Assembly: GCF_001884235.1 (NCBI RefSeq)
Contig: NZ_MAOI01000089.1
Location: forward strand, 1-64,000
Source of the DNA: Bacillus paramycoides
GTDB lineage: Bacteria; Bacillota; Bacilli; Bacillales; Bacillaceae_G
Direction: 5' to 3'
DNA length: 64,000 nt
This document shows positions 54,187-63,439 of the stretch, piece by piece. Under the pieces are notes generated by a model. It had not been told where the DNA came from and ran no database searches. It saw nothing but the letters and a program-made list of their open reading frames with translations. Position numbers and translations under genes: made by a program. Positions within the stretch are counted from its first letter, which is position 1; each line of letters begins with the position of its first letter.

Positions 54187-55013
54187 GGTTCTGGTGCAAA
54201 GATTGCATTTATTCTTATGCAGCCATTCCGAATAGTTGATGAATAAACTTCATTTCATTTTGGACAGACTTGTCCCGTAAAATAAGTTGGCCTTTTTTAA
54301 TGATATGCATCGCTTCTATTCCTGAAAGAATAGATTTAGCTGTACGAAAAGATTTCAATCCTAACATTGAACGAACCCTCTTTTTAATAAAACGATGATC
54401 TTGCTCTACAATGTTATTAAGATATTTTAACTGCCTTATTTGGATACCTACAGGCATCTTTTTCTCTGTCTTCAACTCTTCAATCGCTATAGGATAGGCC
54501 AGATTTTTGTCTACTGTAATCACACGGAGCTTTGAAACATGAAAAGACTGCAAAGCTTTCTTGAAAAAACGCTTTGCAGCCCTCTGATCTCTTGTTTTGC
54601 TTAAATGAAAATCAATTGTATTTCCTTTTGAATCAACAGCACGATATAGGTACATCCATTGACCTTTGACTTTCACATACGTCTCATCGACTCGCCAAGA
54701 ATCATTGGTTGACTTAAGATGACGTCGTACTCGCTTATCTAATTCGGGACCATATTGATAAACCCATCGCATGATAGTTGTATGAGCAAGGGATAGCCCG
54801 CGTTCTTCCATCATTTCGACTAAATCACGAAAACTGAGGTTGTACCGTAGGTACCATCTCACGGTTGATAAAATAATATCCGGTTGATACTGTTTCCATT
54901 TGAATAGATTTTGCTTTTCCATACCAATCATATCCTTTTTTAGAGTACTAGTATCAATATGTCCAAGTTTAGGAGGTTACTTACAAGCGTTTTGGAGTGT
55001 TTGCACCAGAACC
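54187..55013 (-). mobile_element. IS6-family element (IS240-like), complete
   Basis: 827 bases bounded by GGTTCTGGTGCAAA (54187) and TTTGCACCAGAACC (to 55013), with one intact transposase gene. The flanks (GGCTCATA and AAATAAAG) are not a direct repeat, so there has been recombination since insertion. Three partial relatives lie at 21690, 35384, 36362 and another at 62825. Confidence 0.88.
54215..54922 (-). CDS. IS6-family DDE transposase
   Basis: About 235 residues. It has the N-terminal HTH region (LSFRDLVEMMEERGLSLAHT), then the DDE catalytic core: D in WRVDETYVKVKG, D in VITVDKNLAYP and E in NNIVEQDHRFIKKRVRSMLG. Length is typical and no break is seen. ATG at 54922 is preferred to 54931 on ribosome-site spacing. 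It can supply transposase to the deleted copies in the window. Confidence 0.92.
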   Translation of the reverse strand: MEKQNLFKWKQYQPDIILSTVRWYLRYNLSFRDLVEMMEERGLSLAHTTIMRWVYQYGPELDKRVRRHLKSTNDSWRVDETYVKVKGQWMYLYRAVDSKGNTIDFHLSKTRDQRAAKRFFKKALQSFHVSKLRVITVDKNLAYPIAIEELKTEKKMPVGIQIRQLKYLNNIVEQDHRFIKKRVRSMLGLKSFRTAKSILSGIEAMHIIKKGQLILRDKSVQNEMKFIHQLFGMAA

Positions 55014-55101
55014 AAATAAAGTACCCTTTCCTCTACAAGAAAAGGAATTCCTTATTTACACAAAAATATTGAAGGTACCTGAAGTTGTTACATTTCTATA
55101 A

Positions 55102-55146
55102 AAAAACATACAACCTTACCAACAAATATAAGGTTGTATGTTTTTA
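55102..55146 (-). terminator. Terminator of the nhe-like operon
   Basis: AAAAACATACAACCTTA (55102-55118) pairs with TAAGGTTGTATGTTTTT (55129-55145). 17-bp stem. Confidence 0.85.
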
Positions 55147-55163
55147 ATATTATTTACATGTAT

Positions 55164-56321
55164 TCAGGTGCAATCCGGTCCTATTTGTGGTTGTCTTATT
55201 TGTGGTTGTCCTACTTGGACAATCTCTCCATTTTGTACACCTTCATATAATTTATCTGCATAATTTTTAAGGTCCTGCCAGCTATCCTTCGCTATCTTCA
55301 AATCTATTTTTAATAAAGCAAGACGGTCTGGATTAATTCTGTCAACATTATTTAGTAAAGAATCATATTTTGCTCCGATTGTATGCCACTGATTCGATAT
55401 CTTTTCAAGAGCATCAATAGCTGTATCAATTGTTGCAGTCATATGTTCCGTTTTATTTTTGGCATCTGTCAAAATAACTAATTCAGCCTCTGCTCCAGAA
55501 ATTCTGGACTTTAATTGTTCTATTTCTTGCTCTGCAGATGCAATATCGCTTTTAGCGATAGCAATCGCTGCTGCACTAGTCCCGAAAGTAAAGAAAGCCA
55601 TGACTCCACCGAAAATTACCATATCATTATTTTTCTTAATTCTATTATTATATTCATCGATTTGCTTCTGTAGAAGTGGAATCCCAGCATTTGTACTCGC
55701 TAAAATAGTTGACAATTGATTTGAGTCATTTTTAAAACTGCTTGTATCTTCAGCCATTTTATTTCGGAATGTTTTCAACTTTTCTAGTAGTCCATCCACT
55801 TCTTGACTATTTTCCAAAATACTACGATATAGCCTCACCAGTCTAAATTTAAATGTCACTATATCTTTTTTATCTATAGCAGCTAGTAATTGATCATAAC
55901 TCGCTTGAAAGGTATCATTATAACTTACACTATTCTGAGTCATTTTCATAATATGAGGCTTTAGATCATCTAACCAATATATTGCATTCGTTTGTGCATC
56001 CTTTTGATGCTGAATCATGTTTGCTTTGAAATCACTATTTATAGAACTTATTTTACTTAAATCTGTCTGTTGTTGATTACGGATTGTTTGAGCATATGAA
56101 TCCATTGTAAGGATACTTGTCCCCATTTTCTCGATTACTTCTTTATATGTATCAGGACCCAAATCATAGCTCTTACTATCCTCTTGCTGTTGGGACACTC
56201 TATTTTGTACAACTTGTTCTGCTGCAAAAGTATGAAGTGGGATTACATTACTCGCTGCCATCCCAGTAATGATCGTTGATAAAATAACCTTCTTATACAA
56301 TTTTTTATTCACCTTTTTCAC
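55164..56321 (-). CDS. nheC-like: NheC-like enterotoxin component
   Basis: 385 residues, GTG start. The signal peptide ends near HTFAAE. It aligns well with NheC: SYAQTIRNQQQTDLSKISSI, AILASTNAGIP-type motif (ILASTNAGIPLLQKQI), then a hydrophobic beta-tongue (MVIFGGVMAFFTFGTSAAAI) and the helical end NVDRINPDRLALLKIDLKIA. NheC starts membrane assembly of the tripartite alpha-pore toxin. The C-terminus has an unusual proline/glutamine tail (GQPQIRQPQIGPD). Third gene of the operon, 264 bases after nheB, with a hairpin between. Confidence 0.88.
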   Translation of the reverse strand: MKKVNKKLYKKVILSTIITGMAASNVIPLHTFAAEQVVQNRVSQQQEDSKSYDLGPDTYKEVIEKMGTSILTMDSYAQTIRNQQQTDLSKISSINSDFKANMIQHQKDAQTNAIYWLDDLKPHIMKMTQNSVSYNDTFQASYDQLLAAIDKKDIVTFKFRLVRLYRSILENSQEVDGLLEKLKTFRNKMAEDTSSFKNDSNQLSTILASTNAGIPLLQKQIDEYNNRIKKNNDMVIFGGVMAFFTFGTSAAAIAIAKSDIASAEQEIEQLKSRISGAEAELVILTDAKNKTEHMTATIDTAIDALEKISNQWHTIGAKYDSLLNNVDRINPDRLALLKIDLKIAKDSWQDLKNYADKLYEGVQNGEIVQVGQPQIRQPQIGPDCT

Positions 56322-56482
56322 CTATTCTCTCAAATGTATCACGTATTTTATTAAATTCATAAGCTTCTATTATTTACTTCAAATGAATTACAATCATTGC
56401 AAATAAAACAACATATTAAAATAGAGATTTTCATACTTTCTTATTCTATAATCTTTATCAAGTTTCATAACTATATAGGAAA

Positions 56483-56508
56483 TCTCCTGCTCAAACTTGA
56501 ACAGGAGA
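56483..56508 (-). terminator. Hairpin between nheB-like and nheC-like genes
   Basis: TCTCCTG (56483-56489) pairs with CAGGAGA (56502-56508), continued after one mismatch by TCAA/TTGA. The classical nhe operon also has an inverted repeat between nheB and nheC, thought to lower nheC expression. Confidence 0.7.
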
Positions 56509-56585
56509 CTCACATTATGTGTTCTTCAAAAGGGAAATTCGGTATATTATATTTTTCATTACTTCGGAAATTTCTTGAAGTAATA

Positions 56586-57740
56586 TTATTTTTTCTCTGC
56601 TACGAATGAAATCTCAGTCTTTTGCATATTTTCAGCATACATGTTAACCTGTTCCCAGCTATTTTTAGCTGTCCTCAGATCTGCCTTTATAAGGTTAAGC
56701 TTGTCTGGGTTAATTCTGTCAACATTGTTATTCAGTGATTTATATTTTGTCCCCATTGTCACCCACTTATACTTTATATTTTCAAGGGCAGTAATAGCTG
56801 CATCAATTGTTCCTGTTAAATTATTAGTATTATTTTTCAAGATCGTTAACTGAGCTACCTGTTGTTTTGCAATGGAAATATTTTCTGTTAGCTTTTTAAT
56901 CTCTTCTTGTGCTGCGTTTATCTGCTGCTTCGATGTAATAACTCCGTATATCCCGCCTCCTAATGCACCTGCACCAATAGGCGCAAAGACAACTGTAGCA
57001 GTTAAGTATGCACCGAGAGCAGTTGCAACCGACGATCCAATATAAACTTTGTTATTCTCATCAATTAATGTTTGATTTGTTTCAATTTGTTTCTGCATCA
57101 ATGGAATTCCAGCATCTTGACCAGATAAAATAACTGCGATTTTGTCAGCATCAGTTTTTAAATTTTGTGTATCCAGTTCTAATTTGCCGCGAAAGGCCTT
57201 CAAATCTTGCACTAACTTGTCAACTGCATCTTTATTCTCTGAAATACTATCATCTAAACTTGTAAGAACAGCTTTTAGTGTTTCTTTGTCTTTATTATCT
57301 ACAGCTTCTACCAAAACATCATAATAATTTTGAAATTGTGTATTATAATTGATAATATTTTGATTCGTCTGGATTATTTGCGGTTTCAAACCATCTAACC
57401 ATTGCTTTGCATTATTTCTAGAAGCATCGTGGTTGCCCTTAATGCTTGTTTGTAAATCATTGTTAATTACAGTTAAACCATCAAAATTAACATTTGCTTG
57501 TTTAACAACAGTTAAAGCATACAGGTCCATTACCAACATATTGGATCCAGTTTTCTCTATCGCATCTTTAAGTCCTTCTGGTCCAAGTGAATACTCAGGG
57601 TAGTTATTTTCTGCATCTGCATAAATAGGTGCTGGTTTTGTTGTATTTTCCGCTGCCGAGGCAAATGATGGCGTAATACTACCTGCTGCGATTGTTGCTA
57701 TTAATGTAGATAAAGCCATTACTTTATAAGGTTTTTTCAT
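56586..57740 (-). CDS. nheB-like: NheB-like enterotoxin component
   Basis: 384 residues. It starts MKKPYKVMALSTLIATIAAG and has the NheB signature EYSLGPEGLKDAIEKTGSN. The hydrophobic region (SSVATALGAYLTATVVFAPI and GAGALGGGIYGVI) corresponds to the membrane-inserting beta-tongue, and is shorter than in typical NheB (about 402 residues). GGAGAG precedes the ATG. It lies 53 bases after nheA in the same direction. Confidence 0.9.
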   Translation of the reverse strand: MKKPYKVMALSTLIATIAAGSITPSFASAAENTTKPAPIYADAENNYPEYSLGPEGLKDAIEKTGSNMLVMDLYALTVVKQANVNFDGLTVINNDLQTSIKGNHDASRNNAKQWLDGLKPQIIQTNQNIINYNTQFQNYYDVLVEAVDNKDKETLKAVLTSLDDSISENKDAVDKLVQDLKAFRGKLELDTQNLKTDADKIAVILSGQDAGIPLMQKQIETNQTLIDENNKVYIGSSVATALGAYLTATVVFAPIGAGALGGGIYGVITSKQQINAAQEEIKKLTENISIAKQQVAQLTILKNNTNNLTGTIDAAITALENIKYKWVTMGTKYKSLNNNVDRINPDKLNLIKADLRTAKNSWEQVNMYAENMQKTEISFVAEKK

Positions 57741-57793
57741 TATATTCTTCTCTCCTTATATTATATTGTTAAGAATTATTAGTCTTCATTTTA

Positions 57794-58963
57794 CTATTTT
57801 CCTTCTGTTACTTTTATGTTTGTAACACTATTTTCATATTCCTTTGTTTGTTTATTCAATTCATCCGTAAACGCTTTGAGTTCTTTTAATTGTGCCTGTA
57901 ATGCACGAGAATCTATTTTAGCATCAGTACTAAGACTTCTCTTCATTTGAATCATTGTTTCATTAAAGATGTTCAAACTACTTAATAGATTGTCAAAACT
58001 CTGAATTTGCTTTTTAACTACTCTTGTAAAGTTATTTAACTGCAGATCAATAAGTGTCATTTGAGTTGCTTGCACTTCAATTTTCGATAAATTTTGTAGC
58101 AATAGAATTTTTTGTTGTTGCTTCTGACGAATATCATTATTCAGTTTTGTTACTTCATCATTTTGAAGTTGTCCAACTTGGTTATAAATCAGTTCCAAAT
58201 TATTCGTGTCTAAAGTATGATCCTTACCTGCGTCTTTCCAAATATCAATAAGCGTCTTTCCAATATTTATAGAACCTTGTACATTTTCTTTTGGTAGAGC
58301 TAGTAGTTTTGTAAAATCATCTTGAATGTTTTCATCAAGTTGTTTAATTTGCGCTCTGAATTTTTCAATGTCTCCTCCTGAACTCTTATAAAGTTCAATC
58401 GCTCTGCTAACTTTACTAGAAAAACTCTTACTATCTTCAACCAATTCATTTTTATAATTGTTTAAGTCTACTGAAGCTTCCTTCATATCATACTGAAGTG
58501 CTTGCATTTGTTCTTGAAGTGCATTAAAAGTACTTACGAAGTCTTCTTTTGCTTGCGAATCGTCATTCATTTTTTCAGCTAGTTCAACCAATATATCATA
58601 ATAATTTGTAAATCTTGTCCCAAAATCCTGCAGGTCTTGATTTACATTGAATAGTTTTGGATTATATTTATCCAGCCAGTCTTTAACATGGTTTCTTGCA
58701 GTACGTTGATCACTTGTTATTCCAGGTATAGCATTTACTTCAAGGTCTGGTTGCTTTAATATGATTAGCCCGTATCCTTGAATTAATGGCGTCTGTGATC
58801 CTAATGTCCTAATCGAATCTGATATCCTATTCATAGCAAGTTGATTTTGACTATTTGTTAATTGTGAATAAGTTGTTTTACTTTCTGCAAAAGTATTTAC
58901 AGGTGAGAAGCAACTTGTAGATACTGCAGTAATTAATAACCCTGCGACTAACGTCTTTTTCAT
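57794..58963 (-). CDS. nheA-like: NheA-like enterotoxin component
   Basis: About 389 residues; ATG at 58963 follows GGGAGG. The start MKKTLVAGLLITAVSTSCFS and the motifs IRTLGSQTPLIQGYGLIIL and NVQGSINIGKTLIDI parallel NheA. The core is long helices without a strong membrane segment, as expected for the lytic component. First gene of the operon. No PlcR box was found in about 550 bases upstream, unlike classical nhe. Instead the region carries a 16-bp hairpin and a module shared with the M60 gene. Confidence 0.88.
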   Translation of the reverse strand: MKKTLVAGLLITAVSTSCFSPVNTFAESKTTYSQLTNSQNQLAMNRISDSIRTLGSQTPLIQGYGLIILKQPDLEVNAIPGITSDQRTARNHVKDWLDKYNPKLFNVNQDLQDFGTRFTNYYDILVELAEKMNDDSQAKEDFVSTFNALQEQMQALQYDMKEASVDLNNYKNELVEDSKSFSSKVSRAIELYKSSGGDIEKFRAQIKQLDENIQDDFTKLLALPKENVQGSINIGKTLIDIWKDAGKDHTLDTNNLELIYNQVGQLQNDEVTKLNNDIRQKQQQKILLLQNLSKIEVQATQMTLIDLQLNNFTRVVKKQIQSFDNLLSSLNIFNETMIQMKRSLSTDAKIDSRALQAQLKELKAFTDELNKQTKEYENSVTNIKVTEGK

Positions 58964-59074
58964 GGTAATTCCTCCCATTAATTGGTGTTTGGTGATAAAA
59001 TAGTTGGACTAAATTTTAAAGGTTTCATTTTTATTTATATGAAATCTAACCTCGCAACTATTTATGCTTTGATT

Positions 59075-59112
59075 AGCTTTCAAATGAATAGTATGATATT
59101 CATTTGAAAGCT
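59075..59112. promoter_or_regulatory. 16-bp perfect hairpin in the nheA leader
   Basis: AGCTTTCAAATGAATA (59075-59090) pairs with TATTCATTTGAAAGCT (59097-59112) across GTATGA. It lies 110-150 bases before the nheA-like start. It may be an operator or an RNA structure. Confidence 0.6.
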
Positions 59113-59317
59113 GGAGCTGCTTTACTTGCAGGAAGACCAGATAGATTGAGTCGTTGCTCCTATCATTAATCCTGCCATGACTTTTTGATAGCGATTTCAT
59201 AATATCACTACAAGATTACAAAAAATGAAATTATACTTGTACATTGCTTATACCTTTACCTCGGAATAAAATAAGATCATTTTTGCTATGTAGAGACTTA
59301 GAATGCTATTTTTTATA

Positions 59318-59535
59318 AATGTGATACTTTTGTGGTTCTAGATTGTTTCTAAACTTAATTGACTGAGTATTGAGAAAATTAATACGACATAATGTTACTT
59401 GCAACTTCACTGCACTTTTATTTGTATAATTTTCTCCTTTCTTAGTGGTCGTACCAATTACACCTTTATTAAAACATTAAATTTTTGATGCGTAAATAGT
59501 AGAATTTTGTCGAATAAATCCAAAAATTCTACTAT
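59318..59535 (-). promoter_or_regulatory. Upstream module shared with the M60 gene
   Basis: This is the reverse-complement match of 800-1015. Read on the minus strand it points to the nheA-like gene, ending about 355 bases before its start. Confidence 0.55.
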
Positions 59536-59681
59536 TAAGCATTAGTTCAACTGGCAATATTATCCTGATAAAATTACTATTTAATCCTATTTATATTCAA
59601 TCTTATTTAATTAATTATAATTATTATAAGTTAATATATACATTAAAAAGATAGTTAATTTAGCTCATAAGAAAAAATGCA

Positions 59682-59717
59682 ATGCGATTGAATTATATTA
59701 AAATAATTTAATCGCAT
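59682..59717. terminator. 15-bp hairpin
   Basis: ATGCGATTGAATTAT (59682-59696) pairs with ATAATTTAATCGCAT (59703-59717) with one wobble. The sequence resembles the bacteriocin terminator at 29131. Confidence 0.5.
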
Positions 59718-59799
59718 CCTGCATACTCATTACCTTTATTTGTATATGTATAATTGCATGATTATATAAGGACTTAAATAAGATGTATTCTTATAAATA

Positions 59800-59935
59800 A
59801 CTAGCTGTAGAGAAAGAAAAATTTTTATTTATGGTCTACTTAAAATCCTTAAGTTGATGGATGTGTGGCGATCCCCCATCGCTATCAAGCTGACAAAATA
59901 AAGTACCCTCTAAAATGAAAAATAACTATTGTATT
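59800..59935. repeat. bcr1-like halves joined right end to left end
   Basis: CTTAAGTTGATGGATGTGTG (right end) is followed directly by CCCCCATCGCTATCAAGCTG (left end) and the start of a core. The order is the same as at 24714-24935. Confidence 0.6.
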
Positions 59936-60031
59936 TAAACGAATATTAGTGTAATAAATATATATATAGGAATATTGACAAAATTCGACGTTTTTCGTAA
60001 ATATTAGAGCTAGATGAAAGGATTGATTAGT

Positions 60032-60290
60032 ATGAGCAAAAGAAAGAATCGTAGGTTGCATGTCTCCCAAGGCAAGATGGACGGTAAATGGTCGGATTTT
60101 AAACCACAATATGTACTCAAGCACAGATGGGGTTAATTATCAAAAAGTAACTTCTGGAACATGGGAAAATAGTACGATACAAGAACTTGCAACATTTAAT
60201 CCCATAGCTGCTAAATATGTAAAATTAGTAGTGCTAAATGGAGTAAATGGACTTACTTCAGTAGCTGAAGTGAATGTTTTTGGGTATTAA
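60032..60290 (+). pseudogene. Internally deleted paralogue of the M60/F5-8C gene
   Basis: GAAAGGATTGATTAGT and the codons MSKRKNRRL match the start of the gene at 1243 (MNKGKKRRL). After about ten codons the sequence jumps to the second half of an F5/8-C domain, in another frame: NGRILNHNMYSSTDGVNYQK, then TSVAEVNVFGY. Some 2 kb in between are deleted. Confidence 0.85.
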
Positions 60291-60342
60291 TATTTTAAAT
60301 TCTACACATGTGAATAAGAACGTTATCAAAGGACGGATTTTC

Positions 60343-60360
60343 AAACTTTGCAACAAAACC
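60343..60360. repeat. Solitary IS6-type terminal repeat
   Basis: AAACTTTGCAACAAAACC lies 10 bases before the ribosome-site region of the gene at 60384, so an IS end may have placed or changed its promoter. Confidence 0.5.
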
Positions 60361-60383
60361 ATTTTATATAAGGGGGGCTTATT

Positions 60384-62762
60384 TTGAAAAGAACTTTATC
60401 TTTAGTATTAACTATGTCACTTGTTTCAGGGAGCTTTGTTACGATTCCTTATACGAAAGTTTCAGCTGAAACGATGTCGTTGACTCAAGAAACATTGAAA
60501 CAAAAGACTGATCAGGCAATCGCAAATGGTAATTTTGAAGATCATTTGAGTTATCTTACAACATATTTAAATGAAAAGGTTGGGGAACTCACTGAAGCGA
60601 ATTTGAAAAGCAGGCTCACAAACCCAGTATTTGCAGCAGCTTTGGCTCAGTGGCAATTTATATCACAAACAGGTGCAGTAGCTTTGGATACATTCGCTAA
60701 AAAAGATGCGGCTCATCAGAGCTTTCTTAACTGGGTTATGAAAAATACAGGGGCAATGAATACGTTTCTTGAAGGCGGCAGTCCAACTGCAAAGAATTCA
60801 GTAAATGCACTTGAGATATGGAATAAAATCTGGAATACAGATGCAGATTCTCACGAAGGATTGTATTTAAAATTAGCGATAGCTACATCGTTAGCTCATG
60901 CTGAACCTATAAAATATTGGACAAATAATAAACCTATTGATCCATTAACGAGGTACCAATATTATAAAACAGCAGATCAAAATAATGAGTTACTCCCAGT
61001 CTTTAGAACATATGATGTTTGGCATTTAAGATTAGTAGTGAATACTTGGTCACCAGAAGAAGATTTAACTTGGGCAAGAAACATGATTAATACGGAACAT
61101 CCAGAACTTAAAAGTCAAGATAAGATTGGAACAAGTGCATATTTGATTCAGTATGTAACAAATAACAAAGATGGAGTTAGCATTCAAGCTGGGAATGATG
61201 CATTCTACGGTGTAGGTTGGAATCTTTCTTCCATTTACAGATTTGGCGGGGTATGCGGTAATATTTCGAAGTTTGGTGTGCAAGTAAGTCAAGCCTTTGG
61301 TGTGGCCGCTATGCCTGTTACACAACCTGGGCATTGTGCACTCATATGGAATGACAAACCATCTTCTTGGAATTTAGGAAATGATATATCGGGATGGGGT
61401 GAATCGGGCCGTCATGATGTAACTGTTATTCCTTGGTCAGATAATAGCTTGGGAAATCAAGTACCTTACATCTTACAATTTGAAGATGCTGAACGTACCC
61501 CAGTAAAACTGGATAAATCAGAGCGATTACGCTGGTTAGCGAAAGCGATGAATTCAACAGATAAGAAAATTACAATTTATAAAATAGCTACTAATCTTTT
61601 ACCAACTAATGTTTTAGTATGGAAAGATTACATTTCTCTTATATTACAAAATCCAAATGTAACAGATGCTGAGTGGCAAGAATTAAACAGCAGTATTATT
61701 TCTTCTTTTGCTAATGAACCAAGACCGATGATGGATCTTCTTACTCAAATTAGAAGTCATGTTCTGAACACAGATGATAGAGCAAAACTTCAACAGTATA
61801 CGTTAAATATGTTAAATGTATTTAACGCAATAACGGATGTAAATCAAAAACAAGTAGTTAATAAAATTAAAGATCAAATGCCAAGTTTAGGATTAGGCCT
61901 TGCTACTTTTAGTTTTGATGGAGCAAATGCAGGAAAACTAATGGGAATTAAACCCGATACGGAATACAGTATCGATGGAGGAAAAACGTATAAAGCTGCT
62001 ACAAGCAATGATATACTTCTGAGCAATGAAGAGATCTCAACAATCAATTCAACAGATGGCATTTTAACAAGAGTGATCGGAACAGAGCAGCCTTTATTAA
62101 TTCCAATTGGAAAAGCTGATAAAGTCAATGTTTCTTCAAATGATGATGAGAACTTAGTTTTTGGTCTAGACGATACGATGGAATTCAGTATAGACCAAGG
62201 TTCACATTGGACAAAATATAATCCAGTTGCTCCTAATTTACCGGATTTAACAGGAAATGTTACATTAACAGTTAGAAAATTTGCTGTTGGTTCAAATCCA
62301 GCAAGTGATGCTGTTAACTTAAAGTTTACTGATACCGCTGTAGTAGGATTAATACCGCACAAAAACTTATCAGTTGCAGGTGTCTCAAGTCAGGAAGTTT
62401 CGGCTAATAATGATGCTGCAAATGCAATTGATGGAAACGGTGCAACAATGTGGCATACGTTATGGAATGGCAGTGATAAGGCTCCATACATTACCATAAA
62501 GCTTAATGAAGTTACTAGCATATCACAATTAGCTTATGTTCCAAGACAAGACAGTAACTCTAATGGTAACATAACTAGTTATAATATATACACAAGTCTA
62601 GATGGAGTTAACTTTACAAAGGTTGCTACTGGAAATTTGGAAAATAATAAACTTACAAAGAATGCAAGTTTCAATAAAGTAAATGCTCAGTATGTAAAGC
62701 TAGAAGTTGTATCAGGACACGGTGGATTTGCTTCAGCTTCAGAAATAAAATTATATAATTAG
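60384..62762 (+). CDS. Secreted transglutaminase-like protein with F5/8-C domain
   Basis: The 792-residue exported protein starts at TTG after AAGGGGGG. The signal peptide ends near KVSAET. Residues ~200-370 contain a transglutaminase/PNGase-like arrangement: Cys in FGGVCGNISKFGVQVSQAFG, then His in VTQPGHCALIWND. A middle region (~520-650) has two beta-rich units (DTEYSIDGGKTYKAA and DTMEFSIDQGSHWTKY) like DUF4073. A C-terminal F5/8-C domain (~665-792) has AIDGNGATMWHTLW. It may bind host glycans and act on proteins or peptides there. Activity is inferred. The F5/8-C domain links it to the M60 protein at 1243. Confidence 0.75.
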   Translation: MKRTLSLVLTMSLVSGSFVTIPYTKVSAETMSLTQETLKQKTDQAIANGNFEDHLSYLTTYLNEKVGELTEANLKSRLTNPVFAAALAQWQFISQTGAVALDTFAKKDAAHQSFLNWVMKNTGAMNTFLEGGSPTAKNSVNALEIWNKIWNTDADSHEGLYLKLAIATSLAHAEPIKYWTNNKPIDPLTRYQYYKTADQNNELLPVFRTYDVWHLRLVVNTWSPEEDLTWARNMINTEHPELKSQDKIGTSAYLIQYVTNNKDGVSIQAGNDAFYGVGWNLSSIYRFGGVCGNISKFGVQVSQAFGVAAMPVTQPGHCALIWNDKPSSWNLGNDISGWGESGRHDVTVIPWSDNSLGNQVPYILQFEDAERTPVKLDKSERLRWLAKAMNSTDKKITIYKIATNLLPTNVLVWKDYISLILQNPNVTDAEWQELNSSIISSFANEPRPMMDLLTQIRSHVLNTDDRAKLQQYTLNMLNVFNAITDVNQKQVVNKIKDQMPSLGLGLATFSFDGANAGKLMGIKPDTEYSIDGGKTYKAATSNDILLSNEEISTINSTDGILTRVIGTEQPLLIPIGKADKVNVSSNDDENLVFGLDDTMEFSIDQGSHWTKYNPVAPNLPDLTGNVTLTVRKFAVGSNPASDAVNLKFTDTAVVGLIPHKNLSVAGVSSQEVSANNDAANAIDGNGATMWHTLWNGSDKAPYITIKLNEVTSISQLAYVPRQDSNSNGNITSYNIYTSLDGVNFTKVATGNLENNKLTKNASFNKVNAQYVKLEVVSGHGGFASASEIKLYN

Positions 62763-63439
62763 TAGTTGAAAGATGAATGGGATTGTAGCAGAAGTATTTT
62801 ATACTTTCGCTACGGTCTCTTTTTGGTTCTGGTGCAAAAAATCTATCAAACTTGGATATGCTGATACTATTACTCTAAAAGGTGTGTGATAGGTATGGAA
62901 AAGAAAAATTTGTTCAAATGGAAGCACTATCAGCCTGATATTATCTTATTAACGGTAAGATGGTCTACGATATAATCTAAGTTTTCGTGATTTAGTGGAA
63001 ATGATGGAGGAACGGGGTTTATCCATTTCTCATACAACGATATACGTTGGATTCATCAGTATGGCCCTGAATTGGATAAACGTATCCGGCGTTACCTCAA
63101 ACAAATGACTCTCGGAGAGTCGATGAAACTACAATTTTGTTAGGAATATATACGTTTTACTGGTTTTCATCTTATCTTTGCACCAGAACCCTATTTTCTA
63201 GAATTAGGACGATTTGCATTAAAGCTTATTTTATGATATTTATAATTAATTGTACTTTTTAAACATTAGTACATATTAATTATATTAAAGTAGGTATATA
63301 TCTAAGGATAAAATTATTTATTTCACCAAGTAAAGTAATATTTTATCGGAATATTCTTACCTTTATTCAAGTGAGATGGGTTATAATGCAAATTAGGTGC
63401 TGCAGTTACCTTGACATTTAAAAAATGGAGGTTATGTAG
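62763..63439. other. Gap with IS6 derivative and P450 promoter region
   Basis: An imperfect hairpin (about 62785-62815: GTAGCAGAAGTAT / ATACTTTCGCTAC) probably ends the preceding gene. The IS6 derivative follows, then 250 AT-rich bases before the P450 gene without a clear box. Confidence 0.45.
62825..63190 (+). mobile_element. Internally deleted IS6/IS240-type element
   Basis: GGTTCTGGTGCAAAAA (62825) and CTTTGCACCAGAACC (to 63190) flank the first ~70 transposase codons: MEKKNLFKWKHYQPDIILL, then a frameshift, LSFRDLVEMMEERGLSISHT-like sequence and further shifts. The catalytic part is missing. Confidence 0.75.

Larger units (their letters stand above)
58964..60031. other. 1.07 kb upstream region of the nhe-like operon
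   Basis: It holds a perfect hairpin (59075-59112), traces of a decayed secreted-protein start on the minus strand (YQKVMAGLMIGATTQSI, about 59140-59195), the shared module (59318-59535), a hairpin (59682-59717) and bcr1-like halves (59800-59935). No intact gene is seen. Confidence 0.5.

Noticed and set aside
59009-59200. 63-codon minus-strand ORF before nheA
   Set aside because: It spans a perfect hairpin and has no good ribosome site; another frame shows a decayed signal peptide instead.
61874-62362. 162-codon minus-strand frame
   Set aside because: It lies opposite the secreted transglutaminase-like gene and has no ribosome site.
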